A stretch of 64,000 bases of DNA from Leeuwenhoekiella aestuarii (lineage in GTDB: Bacteria > Bacteroidota > Bacteroidia > Flavobacteriales > Flavobacteriaceae), in assembly GCF_004104055.1 (NCBI RefSeq), contig NZ_QOVJ01000003.1, positions 1-64,000 on the forward strand, in the 5' to 3' direction. The position numbers were made by a program, and so were the translations under genes. Under the pieces are notes generated by a model, which was given only the letters and a program-made list of their open reading frames with translations, was not told the origin of the DNA and ran no database searches. Shown piece by piece: positions 8,428 through 18,467 of the stretch (its first letter is position 1; every line of letters begins with the position of its first letter).

Positions 8428-11151
8428 TTAATTGCTTTTAAGCTTAATTAATTGAAGATTTACATCAACTAACGCTCTATCGTAAAATTCTTCAAAAGAT
8501 TTTAAACTTTCTTTTGCTTTTTTGACTTTATCTGGATTGTTTATATTGGCTTCAATTTGTTGTAAATAATGCCCAGGTTTTGTGAGACCGAGATTCATAA
8601 AACTTGATTTCATTTTATGGGCTAAAGTACTTGCTCTAGGATAGTATTCTCTTGCCACACAATTTCTTAAACTATTGAGATCTTTTGGAGTTTCCTCTAT
8701 AAATACTTCTAAAAGCGAGATTATAAATTCTTTATCTCCATCAAAAATTTCAAAAAGATTTTTTATATCTACTGAAACAGAGGTATTTGTATTTTCTTCA
8801 GTTTTAACATTGCCAATGACTGGTTTAGTTTTCATTCCTTCATCTGCAACCAGCCAATACAATACTTCTTTAAGAGCATCCTCTTTTAGAGGTTTAGTAA
8901 GGTAAAAATCAATCCCAGCTTTAATTGCATTTTTACGAGCTTCTGGGAAAACATCTGCAGAGCAGGCAACAATAGGTACTTTATTTAGACTGTCTTTATT
9001 GGATTCCCGTATTAAAGATATGGCTTCTAAGCCGTTCATAACGGGCATATGCATATCCATTAAAATTAAGTCATAATTAGCTTTAGCATCCTGATAAATG
9101 GCAACAGCTTCTTGACCATTTTCTGCAATGTCTGCCTGCACATCGAGCCCTTGTAATAATTGTCTGATGTAGAATTGATTCATTTTATTGTCTTCTGCAA
9201 CAAGAACTCTTAGTCCTTTAAGGCTTAGGTTTTGATTTTTAAAGTCCTGCTCAATATCTTTCAATTTTTTAAGGTGACTGATTTTGAAATCTAATGTGAA
9301 CTCAAAGGTAGAACCTTTACCAAGCGTACTTTTTGCTTCAAGCTTTCCCTTCTTCAAAGTTATAAGCTCTCGAGTTATTGTTAACCCGAGTCCTGAGCCG
9401 TTTATTTTAGCAAGTTCAGGTTCGTCAACTTGATAAAAACTTTTAAAAATACTTTCTAGCTTATCTTCTGCGATACCTATGCCGGTATCACTAACGCTGA
9501 ATTTGATTTTTACAGTTTCAGTATTCTTTTCAATAAACTGAAGTTTGAGACTAATGCTTCCGCGTTTTGTGAATTTTATGGCATTACCTACCAAGTTGGT
9601 AATTATTTGATTAAGCCTGTACTGATCTCCAATAATAATATCAGGAATTTGATCATCTATTTCAGCAATAAACTGAACGCCCTTTTCACGAGCTTTTATT
9701 TCAAAACCGGTAGCCAGATTGTATACGACTTCTCTCAAGTTAAAATCTAAAGATTGCAAAGTCAATTTTCCAGCTTCGATCTTAGAGAAATCTAAAATAT
9801 CATTAACAATTGAAAGCAAGTTTTTAGCAGAGAAAGATATTCCATCTAAATTCTTCTTTATTGTTTTTTGGTCTTTAAGATTGCCATTTGATAAGATTTC
9901 TGACAGACCTAAGATAACATTTAACGGAGTCCTAATTTCATGACTCATGTTTGATAAAAAAGTAGATTTTGCCTCTGCAGTACGCTCTGCATTAATTTTA
10001 GCTTTTAAAGAATCTTTACGATGCGAAATATCTTTTATCAAAAGCGTAAAAGTATCAGCTGGTTCAGAAAAATTATTACTGAATGAAAGTTCACAAGGCA
10101 TTTTTTCACTAGGAGCAGTAGAAATATCCAGTTCAACACAAGTTCCAATGATTTCACTTTCTACACCCTTGTAAAGATTAGAAATATCGTATTTAATATC
10201 CCTGCTTACTGCTGAAGGTAATAATGAATAAATAGATTTTTGAACAAGCTCATTTTTGTTTAGATTAAACATAATCGAAGCCTTACTGTTACAATCCTTA
10301 ATAATGCCGTTAGCATCAAAAAGGAGATATGCATCCAGAATATTTTCCAAAATGTAAATTTTAGTAGTATCAATTTTGACAGGTTCTTCTATAATTTTAT
10401 TTTCTTCTTTATCTAGTATAGGTTCTTTAAGTTTGTCAAAAAATAGAGTAGTAGGACTCTGATTTAATAGAGAAGTAAACAACTGTGGTATTATATCAGA
10501 TATACTGGTTACCGCTGGCGTAAGTTTATAATAATTGAAAAATTCTTCTTTTGTAGTAGAGTAAACAGAGTCTACAAAGTCTTGACCAAAAATTTCACCA
10601 AACTCTTGATTGATCTTTAAAGAATCATCTTTTATTTTTCTAAACGCGCTAATCTGTTTAATTAAGTCTGTACTAACAGACTCTTTTAACTGGGTCTCTA
10701 TAATTTTAATCCACGCATTTGTAGTGTTTAGATCGAAATCTTCATCCTTAAACTTTTTAAGAATTATAAGTAGAAAGAGTCTTGAAATGATGATTTCCTG
10801 ATTTTTGCCGGAATGGTATAGCGGTAAAAATGCTTCAGATTCTGTTAGATCGGGGAAATTTATTTTTATTTCTGAGCGAAGGTTTGCTTCGGTATTTATA
10901 TATCTAGAATCGTGATAGATGAGGTAGTTTTCTAATTCTAGATAAAAATGAGCGATTTGTAACTCTCTGATGTATGTATCCTCAGAAAATTCATATCCTT
11001 TAATCTTAGATTCTATTAAAGTAAGCCGAGCTCCAGAAGACCCTAAATCAAACAAATATTTAAAAAAATTAGCAATGGGATTTTCACTTGCTAAGGCAGG
11101 TTTAATTTTACTTGCCCTATGATTTAGAAGGCGTTCTATAAATGAGCTCAT
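8428..11151 (-). CDS. Hybrid sensor histidine kinase with receiver and HPt domains
   Basis: 907 residues. Residues 1-260 are helical and match no family I recognise. A PAS domain spans about 262-380 (ILDAYLLFDANG). HisKA has phosphorylatable His404 in SNMSHEIRTPLN; HATPase_c has the N box NLVGNAIKF (516-526), DTGIGI (555-560) and GSGLGL (585-590). The receiver at about 645-765 has AEDN, acceptor Asp699 in LILMDMHMP and Lys753. The HPt domain has His845 in LAHKMKSS. All phosphorelay residues are intact, so the protein can run His-Asp-His relay by itself. No membrane segment is seen, so it is likely cytoplasmic. The final response regulator is not encoded nearby, and the signal is unknown. Confidence 0.93.
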   Translation of the reverse strand: MSSFIERLLNHRASKIKPALASENPIANFFKYLFDLGSSGARLTLIESKIKGYEFSEDTYIRELQIAHFYLELENYLIYHDSRYINTEANLRSEIKINFPDLTESEAFLPLYHSGKNQEIIISRLFLLIILKKFKDEDFDLNTTNAWIKIIETQLKESVSTDLIKQISAFRKIKDDSLKINQEFGEIFGQDFVDSVYSTTKEEFFNYYKLTPAVTSISDIIPQLFTSLLNQSPTTLFFDKLKEPILDKEENKIIEEPVKIDTTKIYILENILDAYLLFDANGIIKDCNSKASIMFNLNKNELVQKSIYSLLPSAVSRDIKYDISNLYKGVESEIIGTCVELDISTAPSEKMPCELSFSNNFSEPADTFTLLIKDISHRKDSLKAKINAERTAEAKSTFLSNMSHEIRTPLNVILGLSEILSNGNLKDQKTIKKNLDGISFSAKNLLSIVNDILDFSKIEAGKLTLQSLDFNLREVVYNLATGFEIKAREKGVQFIAEIDDQIPDIIIGDQYRLNQIITNLVGNAIKFTKRGSISLKLQFIEKNTETVKIKFSVSDTGIGIAEDKLESIFKSFYQVDEPELAKINGSGLGLTITRELITLKKGKLEAKSTLGKGSTFEFTLDFKISHLKKLKDIEQDFKNQNLSLKGLRVLVAEDNKMNQFYIRQLLQGLDVQADIAENGQEAVAIYQDAKANYDLILMDMHMPVMNGLEAISLIRESNKDSLNKVPIVACSADVFPEARKNAIKAGIDFYLTKPLKEDALKEVLYWLVADEGMKTKPVIGNVKTEENTNTSVSVDIKNLFEIFDGDKEFIISLLEVFIEETPKDLNSLRNCVAREYYPRASTLAHKMKSSFMNLGLTKPGHYLQQIEANINNPDKVKKAKESLKSFEEFYDRALVDVNLQLIKLKSN

Positions 11152-11315
11152 TGGGTGTCAGGAACTTAGAGTTGGTCACATATTGTTCGATTAAATGCTA
11201 AATTAATCATTTATAATGAATAATATTTAATTTCACTTGTAGGAAAGCGCCTTGTGTATCTAGAGCCTTATAATAAATAGATTTCAGATAAATTTTCTAA
11301 GCTCATTCTGTATAT

Positions 11316-11357
11316 AACGAAAAAAAGGGCTCAAATATTTGAGCCCTTTTTTTCGTT
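11316..11357 (-). terminator. proA terminator (perfect 42-bp palindrome)
   Basis: Bases 11316-11357 form a perfect palindrome: AACGAAAAAAAGGGCTCAAA is followed by its complement. The GC-rich core GGGCTC / GAGCCC is flanked by A and T runs, so it can terminate transcription in either direction; on the minus strand it lies 21 bp after proA. Confidence 0.85.
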
Positions 11358-11378
11358 ATTGTCAAGGTATAAAATCAA

Positions 11379-12578
11379 TTATACTCTTATGTGTCCATCT
11401 CCATAAACGTAATACTTATTTGTTACAAGTTGTTTAAGACCTAATGGTCCTCTATGGTGTAGTTTATCAGTACTTATTGCAAGTTCTGCGCCTACACCCA
11501 TCTGACCGCCGTCTGTAAAGCGAGTAGAAGCATTGTGATAAACTGCCGCAGTATCAATATTTTCCATAAAAGTTGTAGCAGCTTCAGTATCTGTTGTCAT
11601 AATAGCACTGGAATGACCGCCGCTATAAGTATTGATTTTACGCATAGCTTCATCCATATCTTCCACAGCTCCCAGTACAATTTTCATTGCTAAAAATTCT
11701 TCATACCAAGTATCTTCATTTGGAATGACATCATTGTCAGATAGAACAGCTTTAGAGATATTATCAGCTAAAACTTCAACACCTTTTTCTTTTAAAATCT
11801 CGTTCAATTCTTTTATACGAGACTCATATTCCGGAAGGTTTTTATCTACTAATACTTTATCTAAAGCATTACATCCTGAAATCTTATCAGTCTTAGCATT
11901 GATGATAACTTCTATTGTTTTAGCCCAATCTGCTTTAGGATGTATATATAAAAAGTTATTACCTCTACCACTTACAAGTACAGCACATTTTGCGTGTTCT
12001 TTAACAAAACCAATAAGACGTTCTCCTCCTCTTGGCACGATTAAATCTAAAGGTTGATCTGGGTTTCTAAGGAATTCCTGAGTTTTCTCACGATTCATTT
12101 GTAACATCGTGATCCAAGATTCATCAAGGCCATTTTCTTTTAAAGCTTGTTTCCAGCAATCAACAAGAACAACATTACTATTGAAAGCTTCTTTACCACC
12201 TTTAAGCAGAATTTTGTTATTCGCTTTAAATGCTAATACAGCTGCTTCAATAGTTACATCTGGTCTAGATTCATAAATAATCATTATCGTACCAAATGGA
12301 GCTGTTTTATTGATGATCTTAAGTCCGCTATCAAGAGTATCATTAGAAATTTCCTGACTTACAGGATCGTCTTGATTACGCACTTCGCGAATGGCTTGAA
12401 TCATTCCTTCAATCTTAACATCATTTACAACTAATCTGTCATAAAGTGCCTGATCATCTCTATTAAAAGCTTCAAGATCTTTTTTGTTAGCTTCTAGTAT
12501 TTCTACTTTTCTCGCTTCTATAATCTGCATCATAGAGTCGAGTACTTTGTTTTTTATATCTGAATTTAGTAATTGCAT
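11379..12578 (-). CDS. proA: Glutamate-5-semialdehyde dehydrogenase (gamma-glutamyl phosphate reductase)
   Basis: 399 residues, normal for the family. Catalyses NADPH-dependent reduction of glutamyl 5-phosphate to glutamate semialdehyde, the second step of proline synthesis. The catalytic cysteine is in KISGCNALDK; the cofactor region includes ILLKGGKEAFNSN, and the C-terminal part has GPLGLKQL, typical of ProA. It is the last gene of the proC-proB-proA group, 57 bp after proB, and is closed by the palindromic terminator. The product works directly on ProB product and probably channels the labile phosphate. Confidence 0.96.
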   Translation of the reverse strand: MQLLNSDIKNKVLDSMMQIIEARKVEILEANKKDLEAFNRDDQALYDRLVVNDVKIEGMIQAIREVRNQDDPVSQEISNDTLDSGLKIINKTAPFGTIMIIYESRPDVTIEAAVLAFKANNKILLKGGKEAFNSNVVLVDCWKQALKENGLDESWITMLQMNREKTQEFLRNPDQPLDLIVPRGGERLIGFVKEHAKCAVLVSGRGNNFLYIHPKADWAKTIEVIINAKTDKISGCNALDKVLVDKNLPEYESRIKELNEILKEKGVEVLADNISKAVLSDNDVIPNEDTWYEEFLAMKIVLGAVEDMDEAMRKINTYSGGHSSAIMTTDTEAATTFMENIDTAAVYHNASTRFTDGGQMGVGAELAISTDKLHHRGPLGLKQLVTNKYYVYGDGHIRV

Positions 12579-12635
12579 ATTACTTATTTTTTTTGTTAAT
12601 AATTAGAATTGAGTATGAACTATTCAGTTAATTGC

Positions 12636-13406
12636 TTAAGCCTGAAATTTTGTTCCAATCTCTTTTCCTTCTAAAAGGTCAACAATCACATTGTGTTTTT
12701 TACCATTTGCTATGTAGCATGTGATGTTTTTTCGAGCGGCTTCTTTAGCGATTTTAAGCTTAGATTTCATTCCGCCACGACCTTCACCTTCAGCTTTATC
12801 ACTTTCCTGAACATATTGTTCAACTTTTTGTTCTGGGTGTACTTCTGTAAGTTTTTCTGAATCGTCATCATCGGGGTGACCCGTGTACAAACCATCTGTA
12901 TCAGTTAATAAAATTAATGCGTCTGCATTAATCAACTCTGCTACAAGACTTGCTAGTTCATCATTATCTGTAAACATAGACATCGTCAGAGATACTGCAT
13001 CATCTTCATTTGCGATAGGGACAATTCCTTCCGCCAATAATCCTTCATAGCAGTTTATCATATTCTCACGATGTTTACCTGGAGCAAAATCTCGCTTTGT
13101 TGCTAATAACTGTGCACAATGCATTCCGAAGCTATTAAACATTGTATAATAATGACGCATCATACGAGGTTGACCTACCGAAGAAAAAATTTGTCTTCTT
13201 GTAGATGGGTCTTTAAAATCACAATCACCCAATACCTCTTTACCAGCAATTGCAGAACCTGAAGAAACTAATACAGGCTGATAACCTTTTTCATAAAGTT
13301 CGGCAATTTGTCTGACTAACTCATGAAGAACAGGACCTACAATACGGTTATTCCTGTTAGTCATTACATTTGTTCCTACTTTTATAACTACACGTTTTGT
13401 GCTCAT
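12636..13406 (-). CDS. proB: Glutamate 5-kinase (short form without PUA domain)
   Basis: 256 residues. Phosphorylates glutamate with ATP in the first committed step of proline synthesis. The amino-acid-kinase fold is complete: VIKVGTNVMT at the N-terminus, VSSGSAIAGK, NEDDAVS and LLTDTDGLYTG for substrate and ATP binding, and GRGGMKSKLKIA. The C-terminal PUA domain found in the 367-residue E. coli enzyme is absent; the protein ends soon after the kinase core. It starts 3 bp after the proC stop, so the two are co-translated or coupled. Feedback inhibition by proline cannot be judged from sequence. Confidence 0.95.
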   Translation of the reverse strand: MSTKRVVIKVGTNVMTNRNNRIVGPVLHELVRQIAELYEKGYQPVLVSSGSAIAGKEVLGDCDFKDPSTRRQIFSSVGQPRMMRHYYTMFNSFGMHCAQLLATKRDFAPGKHRENMINCYEGLLAEGIVPIANEDDAVSLTMSMFTDNDELASLVAELINADALILLTDTDGLYTGHPDDDDSEKLTEVHPEQKVEQYVQESDKAEGEGRGGMKSKLKIAKEAARKNITCYIANGKKHNVIVDLLEGKEIGTKFQA

Positions 13407-13409
13407 AAT

Positions 13410-14216
13410 TTATTTTTCTTTACCAAGTTCTGTTGCTCGGTCAAAAGCTGCGTAAGCTGCTTCTTTAATTAATTCTTTTACGTTATTATCTTCCATAGAG
13501 TCTAACGCTGCACGCGTTGTGCCTCCTTTAGAAGCTACACGATCCATCCATTTTTCCGGAGTTAAATCGGACTCATTAAAGAGCTTTACAGCACCTTCAA
13601 AAGTTTGAGAAACCAATACTTTTGAATCGTTGCCAGAGAATCCCATCTTAAGAGCAGCTTCTAGCATAGATTGCATAAAATAAAATACATATGCCGGTCC
13701 ACTCCCAGAAATACCTGTAGAAGCATCAATAAATTGTTCTGTTTCTACATGAATTGAAGCACCAGTTGTATCTAATAAACTTCTTACTGTAAGCAATTCA
13801 ATTCTGCTTACTTCTTTAGATTCTGTAAATGAAGTAACTCCTTTACCTACTTTAGCAGGTAGATTAGGCATTGTTCTTATAACTTTTTTTATCCCCAATC
13901 CTTCTTGAATAGTATTAATTGTAACACCAGCCATAAGAGAAACAAATAATTGTTCTTGGTTGATGTATGGTTTAATATTTTCAAATAATGATTGGCTGTG
14001 GTAAGGTTTTACCGCGATAAAAATAACATCTGCTTTTGGCACACATTCTTCGATACTATCATAAGCATCAAACTGAGCCATGGTTGATAAAGCTTCTGTT
14101 TTTTGAGGTGAGACATCGAAGATCATAAGCTTGCGCTTATTTAAAAATGGAGAGCTTGCCATACCTTCTGCGTAGGTAAGTCCCATATTGCCAGCACCTA
14201 ATACTAATACTTTCAT
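13410..14216 (-). CDS. proC: Pyrroline-5-carboxylate reductase
   Basis: 268 residues. Reduces 1-pyrroline-5-carboxylate to proline, the last step of the pathway. N-terminal Rossmann motif VLGAGNMG; AVKPYHSQ region; RTMPNLPAKVGKG; and the signature GISGSGPAYVFYFM followed by KGGTTRAALDSM near the C-terminus. First gene of the proC-proB-proA group on the minus strand. The 5' region up to 14437 contains inverted repeats that may be regulatory but no clear TAnnTTTG promoter. Confidence 0.96.
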   Translation of the reverse strand: MKVLVLGAGNMGLTYAEGMASSPFLNKRKLMIFDVSPQKTEALSTMAQFDAYDSIEECVPKADVIFIAVKPYHSQSLFENIKPYINQEQLFVSLMAGVTINTIQEGLGIKKVIRTMPNLPAKVGKGVTSFTESKEVSRIELLTVRSLLDTTGASIHVETEQFIDASTGISGSGPAYVFYFMQSMLEAALKMGFSGNDSKVLVSQTFEGAVKLFNESDLTPEKWMDRVASKGGTTRAALDSMEDNNVKELIKEAAYAAFDRATELGKEK

Positions 14217-14404
14217 TAAATAGTTTTTAATTAATTAGTTCGCCTTATTAGTTGCAAGTACCATACGAGACTTCATGAAATAGGGAATATCTCTTTTTTC
14301 AGATAGAAAAAAGCTTCTCACGCTACAGCAGATGGTAGCTAGCGGGGGAATATTAAGTAAATGTTAAAAAAAGAGCAGAAAACCTTTTTTCCATAATTGG
14401 CAGA

Positions 14405-14437
14405 AAAACTGACAAATACTGTATATGTGTCAGTTTT
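14405..14437. repeat. Perfect 10-bp inverted repeat upstream of proC
   Basis: AAAACTGACA at 14405-14414 and TGTCAGTTTT at 14428-14437. On the minus strand the second arm is followed by a T run, so it could be a terminator as well as an operator. Confidence 0.6.
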
Positions 14438-14540
14438 ATGGCAGTAACAACACACTATATTTCATAATTATTAATAGCTGAATATAATTTATAATAGTTT
14501 TTCTGGTTGTGGAGAATCAAACTCAAATAATAGTACATAA

Positions 14541-14567
14541 AAAAAGGAGCCATTTTGGCTCCTTTTT
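14541..14567 (-). terminator. pnp terminator
   Basis: AAAAAGGAGCC (14541-14551) pairs with GGCTCCTTTTT (14557-14567) with a 5-base loop, 20 bp after the pnp stop. Confidence 0.85.
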
Positions 14568-14587
14568 CTAAATTGTAAATAAAGAAA

Positions 14588-16825
14588 TTAATCTCTCTTA
14601 CGATCTCTGTTCCTGTTGTCACGACCACGATTATCTCGTGAACCACGATCTTTATTATCAGTTCTTGGAGCGCGTTCTTTGTAGCCTTCAGGTTTTTCAA
14701 GTAATGCTTTACGCGATACTTTTTCCTTACGGGTACGAGAATCAATACCGAAATATTTCACTTCAAATACATCTCCCATATTTACAACGTCGCTCACGTT
14801 TTCAGTGCGTTCCCAAGCTAGTTCAGATACGTGTAATAAAACTTCGTTACCTGGAGCATCAAGGTATTCTACAACAGCACCAAAATCTAACATCTTGATC
14901 ACTTTTACTTTATAGCTGTTTCCAACTACAGGCTTAAAGGTGATAGAGTCAATTTTAGCAAGAACTGCATTGATACCTTCTTGACCGGTTCCTAAGATTT
15001 CTACAACACCTTCTTCGGTAACAGGATCTTCGTTAATAACGATAGTTGTTCCTGTTTCTTTCTGAAGTTCTTGTATTACTTTTCCTCCTGGTCCTATAAG
15101 TGCACCAATGTACTCATTAGGAATACGTACAGATACCATTTTAGGAGCGTACTCTTTCACGTCTTCACGCGCGGTAGCAATAGTATCAGTGATTTTTTCT
15201 AAGATATGTAAACGACCTTCGCGAGCTTGTTTTAAAGCATTTACAAGAATTTCGTAAGAAAGACCTTTTACTTTAATATCCATTTGACAAGCTGTGATAC
15301 CGTCTGCAGTACCGGTAACTTTAAAGTCCATATCTCCTAAGTGATCTTCATCACCTAAAATATCAGAAAGAACTGCATATTTACCAGATTCACCATCAGA
15401 AATTAATCCCATAGCGATACCAGAAACCGGTTTCTTAAGTTGAACACCAGCATCCATCATTGCCATTGTACCTGCACAAACGGTTGCCATTGAAGAAGAA
15501 CCGTTAGATTCTAAAATTTCTGAAACAACACGCACAGTGTATGGGCAATCAGCAGGAACCATTCCTTTTAAAGCACGTTGTGCTAAGTTACCGTGACCTA
15601 CCTCACGACGAGAAGTACCTCTAATTGGGCGCGCCTCACCAGTTGAGAAAGGAGGGAAGTTATAATGTAAATAGAATGTCTCTTCACCTTCAAAGGATGG
15701 CATATCTATTTGATTTGCTTCTCTGGATGTACCTAAAGTTACAGTAGCTAAAGCCTGAGTTTCCCCACGTGTAAAGATTGAAGAACCGTGTACAGATGGT
15801 AAATAATCAGTTTCACACCAGATTGGGCGAATCTCTGTAGTCTTACGGCCATCAAGACGTAAACCTTCATTTAAAGTAAGATCACGTACAGCTGCTTTTT
15901 CCGCTTTGCGATAATACTTAGATACTAAATCACCAAAATCTTCTAACTCTTCTTCAGAGAAAGTAGCTTTTACTTCTTCTTTAATAGTCTCAAAAGCCGC
16001 ACTACGCTCGTGTTTAGAAGATCCTGCTTTTGCTACTTCATAAACTTTGTCATAACTAAGATCGTAAACTTTTTTCTCAAGATCCGCGTCTTCGCGTTCT
16101 CCTGTGTATTCACGAGTTTCTTTTTTACCAAAAGCTTCAGCAAGTTTTATCTGAGCAGCACACTGGACTTTGATAGCTTCGTGAGCAGCTTTGATCGCTT
16201 CAGTCATTTCCTCTTCAGAAATCTCATCCATCTCACCTTCTACCATCATTACTGAATCTGCAGAAGCACCAATTACCATATCAATGTCAGATTCGGCAAG
16301 TTGAGTTCTTGATGGATTGATAATAAACTCACCATTTATACGGCCTACACGAACTTCAGAAATAGCACATTCAAATGGGAAATCAGAAAGTTGAATTGCT
16401 GCAGAAGCAGCAAGACCAGCCATTGCATCAGGCATAACATCGTCATCATGAGACATTAACTGAATCATAACCTGAGTTTCTGCGTGGTAATCTTTAGGGA
16501 AAAGTGGGCGTAGTACACGGTCAACAAGGCGCATTGTTAATACTTCACCATCACTAGGACGTGCTTCTCTTTTAAAGAAACCGCCGGGGTAGCGGCCTGC
16601 TGCCGCAAATTTTTCACGATAATCTACCGTTAACGGAAGAAAATCAACATCACTCTGCTTGTAGTTGGAAACTACAGTACATAGCAACATACATTTACCA
16701 GATTGAACAACAACAGAGCCATGAGCCTGTTTTGCAAGTTTTCCGGTCTCGATAGAGATTTCTCTACCATCACCAAGGTCTATGACCTCTTTGAAAGTCT
16801 TTGGAATCATATTTTGATTTTTCAT
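14588..16825 (-). CDS. pnp: Polyribonucleotide nucleotidyltransferase (PNPase)
   Basis: 745 residues. Phosphorolytic 3'-5' exoribonuclease of RNA turnover. Two RNase PH-like domains (about 15-220 and 310-545; [11 protein letters not shown] and [11 protein letters not shown] in the substrate loops, and [16 protein letters not shown] at the catalytic aspartates of the second core), a KH domain (about 555-615, with IGPGGK) and an S1 domain (about 625-695). The tail after about 705 is a basic, disordered stretch rich in Arg, Asp, Asn and Gly, longer than in E. coli and likely RNA-binding. It lies downstream of rpsO, a gene pair conserved in many bacteria, but here with its own promoter and a leader of about 130 bases. 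Confidence 0.97.
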   Translation of the reverse strand: MKNQNMIPKTFKEVIDLGDGREISIETGKLAKQAHGSVVVQSGKCMLLCTVVSNYKQSDVDFLPLTVDYREKFAAAGRYPGGFFKREARPSDGEVLTMRLVDRVLRPLFPKDYHAETQVMIQLMSHDDDVMPDAMAGLAASAAIQLSDFPFECAISEVRVGRINGEFIINPSRTQLAESDIDMVIGASADSVMMVEGEMDEISEEEMTEAIKAAHEAIKVQCAAQIKLAEAFGKKETREYTGEREDADLEKKVYDLSYDKVYEVAKAGSSKHERSAAFETIKEEVKATFSEEELEDFGDLVSKYYRKAEKAAVRDLTLNEGLRLDGRKTTEIRPIWCETDYLPSVHGSSIFTRGETQALATVTLGTSREANQIDMPSFEGEETFYLHYNFPPFSTGEARPIRGTSRREVGHGNLAQRALKGMVPADCPYTVRVVSEILESNGSSSMATVCAGTMAMMDAGVQLKKPVSGIAMGLISDGESGKYAVLSDILGDEDHLGDMDFKVTGTADGITACQMDIKVKGLSYEILVNALKQAREGRLHILEKITDTIATAREDVKEYAPKMVSVRIPNEYIGALIGPGGKVIQELQKETGTTIVINEDPVTEEGVVEILGTGQEGINAVLAKIDSITFKPVVGNSYKVKVIKMLDFGAVVEYLDAPGNEVLLHVSELAWERTENVSDVVNMGDVFEVKYFGIDSRTRKEKVSRKALLEKPEGYKERAPRTDNKDRGSRDNRGRDNRNRDRKRD

Positions 16826-16962
16826 CTGTACCTATAAAAGATACTGTTAAACATTAGCTGCAAACCATTAAGGTTAGCGGCAGGGTCGTTGTGTTGTTGT
16901 GTGTAGTGTTTGACCAATGAAAAACCTAAGGATAGCTTTCTTTGCCCTTGCGGGACTTTAAC

Positions 16963-16996
16963 CAAAAGTATGGTTTTTATTTTACTGAATGCTCAA
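16963..16996 (-). promoter_or_regulatory. Likely pnp promoter
   Basis: On the minus strand TTG (16994-16996) and TACTTTTG (16963-16970) are 23 bases apart, matching the Bacteroidota -33/-7 pattern. The start would lie near 16955, giving a leader of about 130 bases that contains a CCCGCAAGGG mini-hairpin at 16945-16954. Confidence 0.5.
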
Positions 16997-17026
16997 AACT
17001 TGATTGAAACAATCAGTTTTTAAAAA

Positions 17027-17056
17027 TAAACGGGGCTGAAATGTCAGCCCCGTTTA
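17027..17056 (-). terminator. rpsO terminator
   Basis: TAAACGGGGCTGA (17027-17039) pairs with TCAGCCCCGTTTA (17044-17056), loop AATG, directly after rpsO and before the pnp promoter. Confidence 0.85.
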
Positions 17057-17065
17057 TAATAAGAA

Positions 17066-17335
17066 TTATTTTCTTAAACCTAATTCTTTAACAATAGCAC
17101 GATATCTATTGATATCTTTCTTAGTTAAATAGTCAAGTAAAGCTCTACGCTTACCTACTAATTTTACTAATGAACGCTCTGTGTTAAAATCTTTGCGGTT
17201 ATTTTTTAAGTGTCCTGTTAAGTGGTTGATACGGTGTGTGAACAACGCAATTTGCCCTTCTGCAGATCCAGTATCGTTTTTGTCTTTACCGAACTGACTG
17301 AAAATTTCATCTTTCTTTTCTTGAGTAAGATACAT
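17066..17335 (-). CDS. rpsO: 30S ribosomal protein S15
   Basis: 89 residues, the standard length. Binds the central domain of 16S rRNA and bridges to the large subunit. The S15 pattern is clear: GSAEGQIALFTHRINHLTGH and the C-terminal LVGKRRALLDYLTKKD followed by YRAIVKELGLRK. Upstream of pnp on the same strand, separated by a terminator. Confidence 0.98.
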   Translation of the reverse strand: MYLTQEKKDEIFSQFGKDKNDTGSAEGQIALFTHRINHLTGHLKNNRKDFNTERSLVKLVGKRRALLDYLTKKDINRYRAIVKELGLRK

Positions 17336-17428
17336 GCCAATATTATTTAAATAGTTTTTATGTATTCAACGAGGCTATCCCGTTGAGCCGGCAAAGATAC
17401 AATTAATTCTCAAATTGGAACTAAATTT

Positions 17429-18286
17429 TTAATTACGAATTGCCTGGTTAAGAATCAAGTCAATATAAAGATTGATGTTTTTCTTAAGTTCTTTACGATG
17501 TGTAATAAAGTCTAAGAAACCGTGTTCTTTTAAGAACTCTGCAGTTTGAAAATCTTCTGGTAATTCTTGACCAGTTGTATCTCTAACCACACGAGGGCCA
17601 GCAAAGCCAATCAAAGCTCCTGGTTCAGAAATATTGATATCTCCTAGCATCGCAAATGAGGCAGTAGTACCACCTGTTGTAGGATCTGTACAAAGTGAGA
17701 TATATGGTATTTTAGCTTCGGCTAACTGAGCTAATTTAGCAGATGTTTTTGCTAATTGCATTAATGATAATGCAGCTTCCATCATACGGGCACCTCCAGA
17801 TTTTGAGATGATCACTAAAGGCACATTGTTTTTTAAAGAATAATCTGCAGCACGTGCTATTTTTTCACCTACAACAGACCCCATAGAGCCACCTATAAAT
17901 TTAAAATCCATAGCAGCGATAACAAGATCTTTACCAAAACTTTTACCTACAGCCGTACGTACAGCATCTTTGAGGCCGGTTTTTGCTTCAGCATCCTTAA
18001 GACGATCTACATATTTTTTAGTATCCTCAAATCCTAATGGATCTTTAGAAGTAAGATTTTTGTCTAGTTCTTTGTATTTACCTTCATCAAAAAGGATCGA
18101 AAAATACTCATTACTACCTATTCTAACGTGGTAATCATCTTCCGGGCTTACATAAAAGTTTTTTGCAAGTTCATCTGCATCAATGATTTTACCAGTAGGG
18201 GATTTATACCAAAGTCCTTTGGGTACATCTTTTTTGTTTTCGGTAGCGGTTTGTATTCCTTTTTCTTTCCGTTTAAACCAAGCCAT
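17429..18286 (-). CDS. accD: Acetyl-CoA carboxylase carboxyltransferase beta subunit, zinc-finger cysteines lost
   Basis: 285 residues. With AccA it transfers the carboxyl group from biotin to acetyl-CoA to make malonyl-CoA for fatty acid synthesis. The carboxyltransferase core is complete: [53 protein letters not shown] and GFAGPRVV. The N-terminal segment WYKSPTGK followed by [14 protein letters not shown] occupies the place of the four-cysteine zinc ribbon of E. coli AccD, but all four cysteines are replaced. I recall the same change in other flavobacterial AccD proteins, so it is probably a lineage trait, not decay. Confidence 0.95.
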   Translation of the reverse strand: MAWFKRKEKGIQTATENKKDVPKGLWYKSPTGKIIDADELAKNFYVSPEDDYHVRIGSNEYFSILFDEGKYKELDKNLTSKDPLGFEDTKKYVDRLKDAEAKTGLKDAVRTAVGKSFGKDLVIAAMDFKFIGGSMGSVVGEKIARAADYSLKNNVPLVIISKSGGARMMEAALSLMQLAKTSAKLAQLAEAKIPYISLCTDPTTGGTTASFAMLGDINISEPGALIGFAGPRVVRDTTGQELPEDFQTAEFLKEHGFLDFITHRKELKKNINLYIDLILNQAIRN

Positions 18287-18411
18287 AATTTGTGCTTTTT
18301 AATTTGTAAGCTACTCACAACTGTGAGATTTAAATACTATTAGGGGACGCCCTCAAATTACTAAATGACCAAAACTAGCATTATAAAATGAGCCCGTTAA
18401 TTTATAGGTCG

Positions 18412-18442
18412 AAAAAACCTCAGAAAATCAATTCTGAGGTTT
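18412..18442 (-). terminator. fbaA terminator
   Basis: AAACCTCAGAA (18415-18425) pairs with TTCTGAGGTTT (18432-18442); on the minus strand a T run follows at 18412-18417. Confidence 0.8.
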
Positions 18443-18467
18443 CAATATTATTTTCGCAAAAGCGAAA

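Larger units (their letters stand above)
14217..14587. other. 371-bp spacer between pnp and proC with inverted repeats
   Basis: No gene is seen. Going along the minus strand it contains the pnp terminator (14541-14567), a perfect 10-bp inverted repeat with 13-base loop (AAAACTGACA 14405-14414 / TGTCAGTTTT 14428-14437), and a leader with a GCTAC/GTAGC hairpin followed by a T run around 14308-14345. The last two could be an operator and a leader attenuator for proC, or the end of a small transcript. Confidence 0.6.

Noticed and set aside
14455-14745. 96-codon frame at the 3' end of pnp
   Set aside because: Overlaps pnp out of frame on the same strand and runs through its terminator; a shadow frame.
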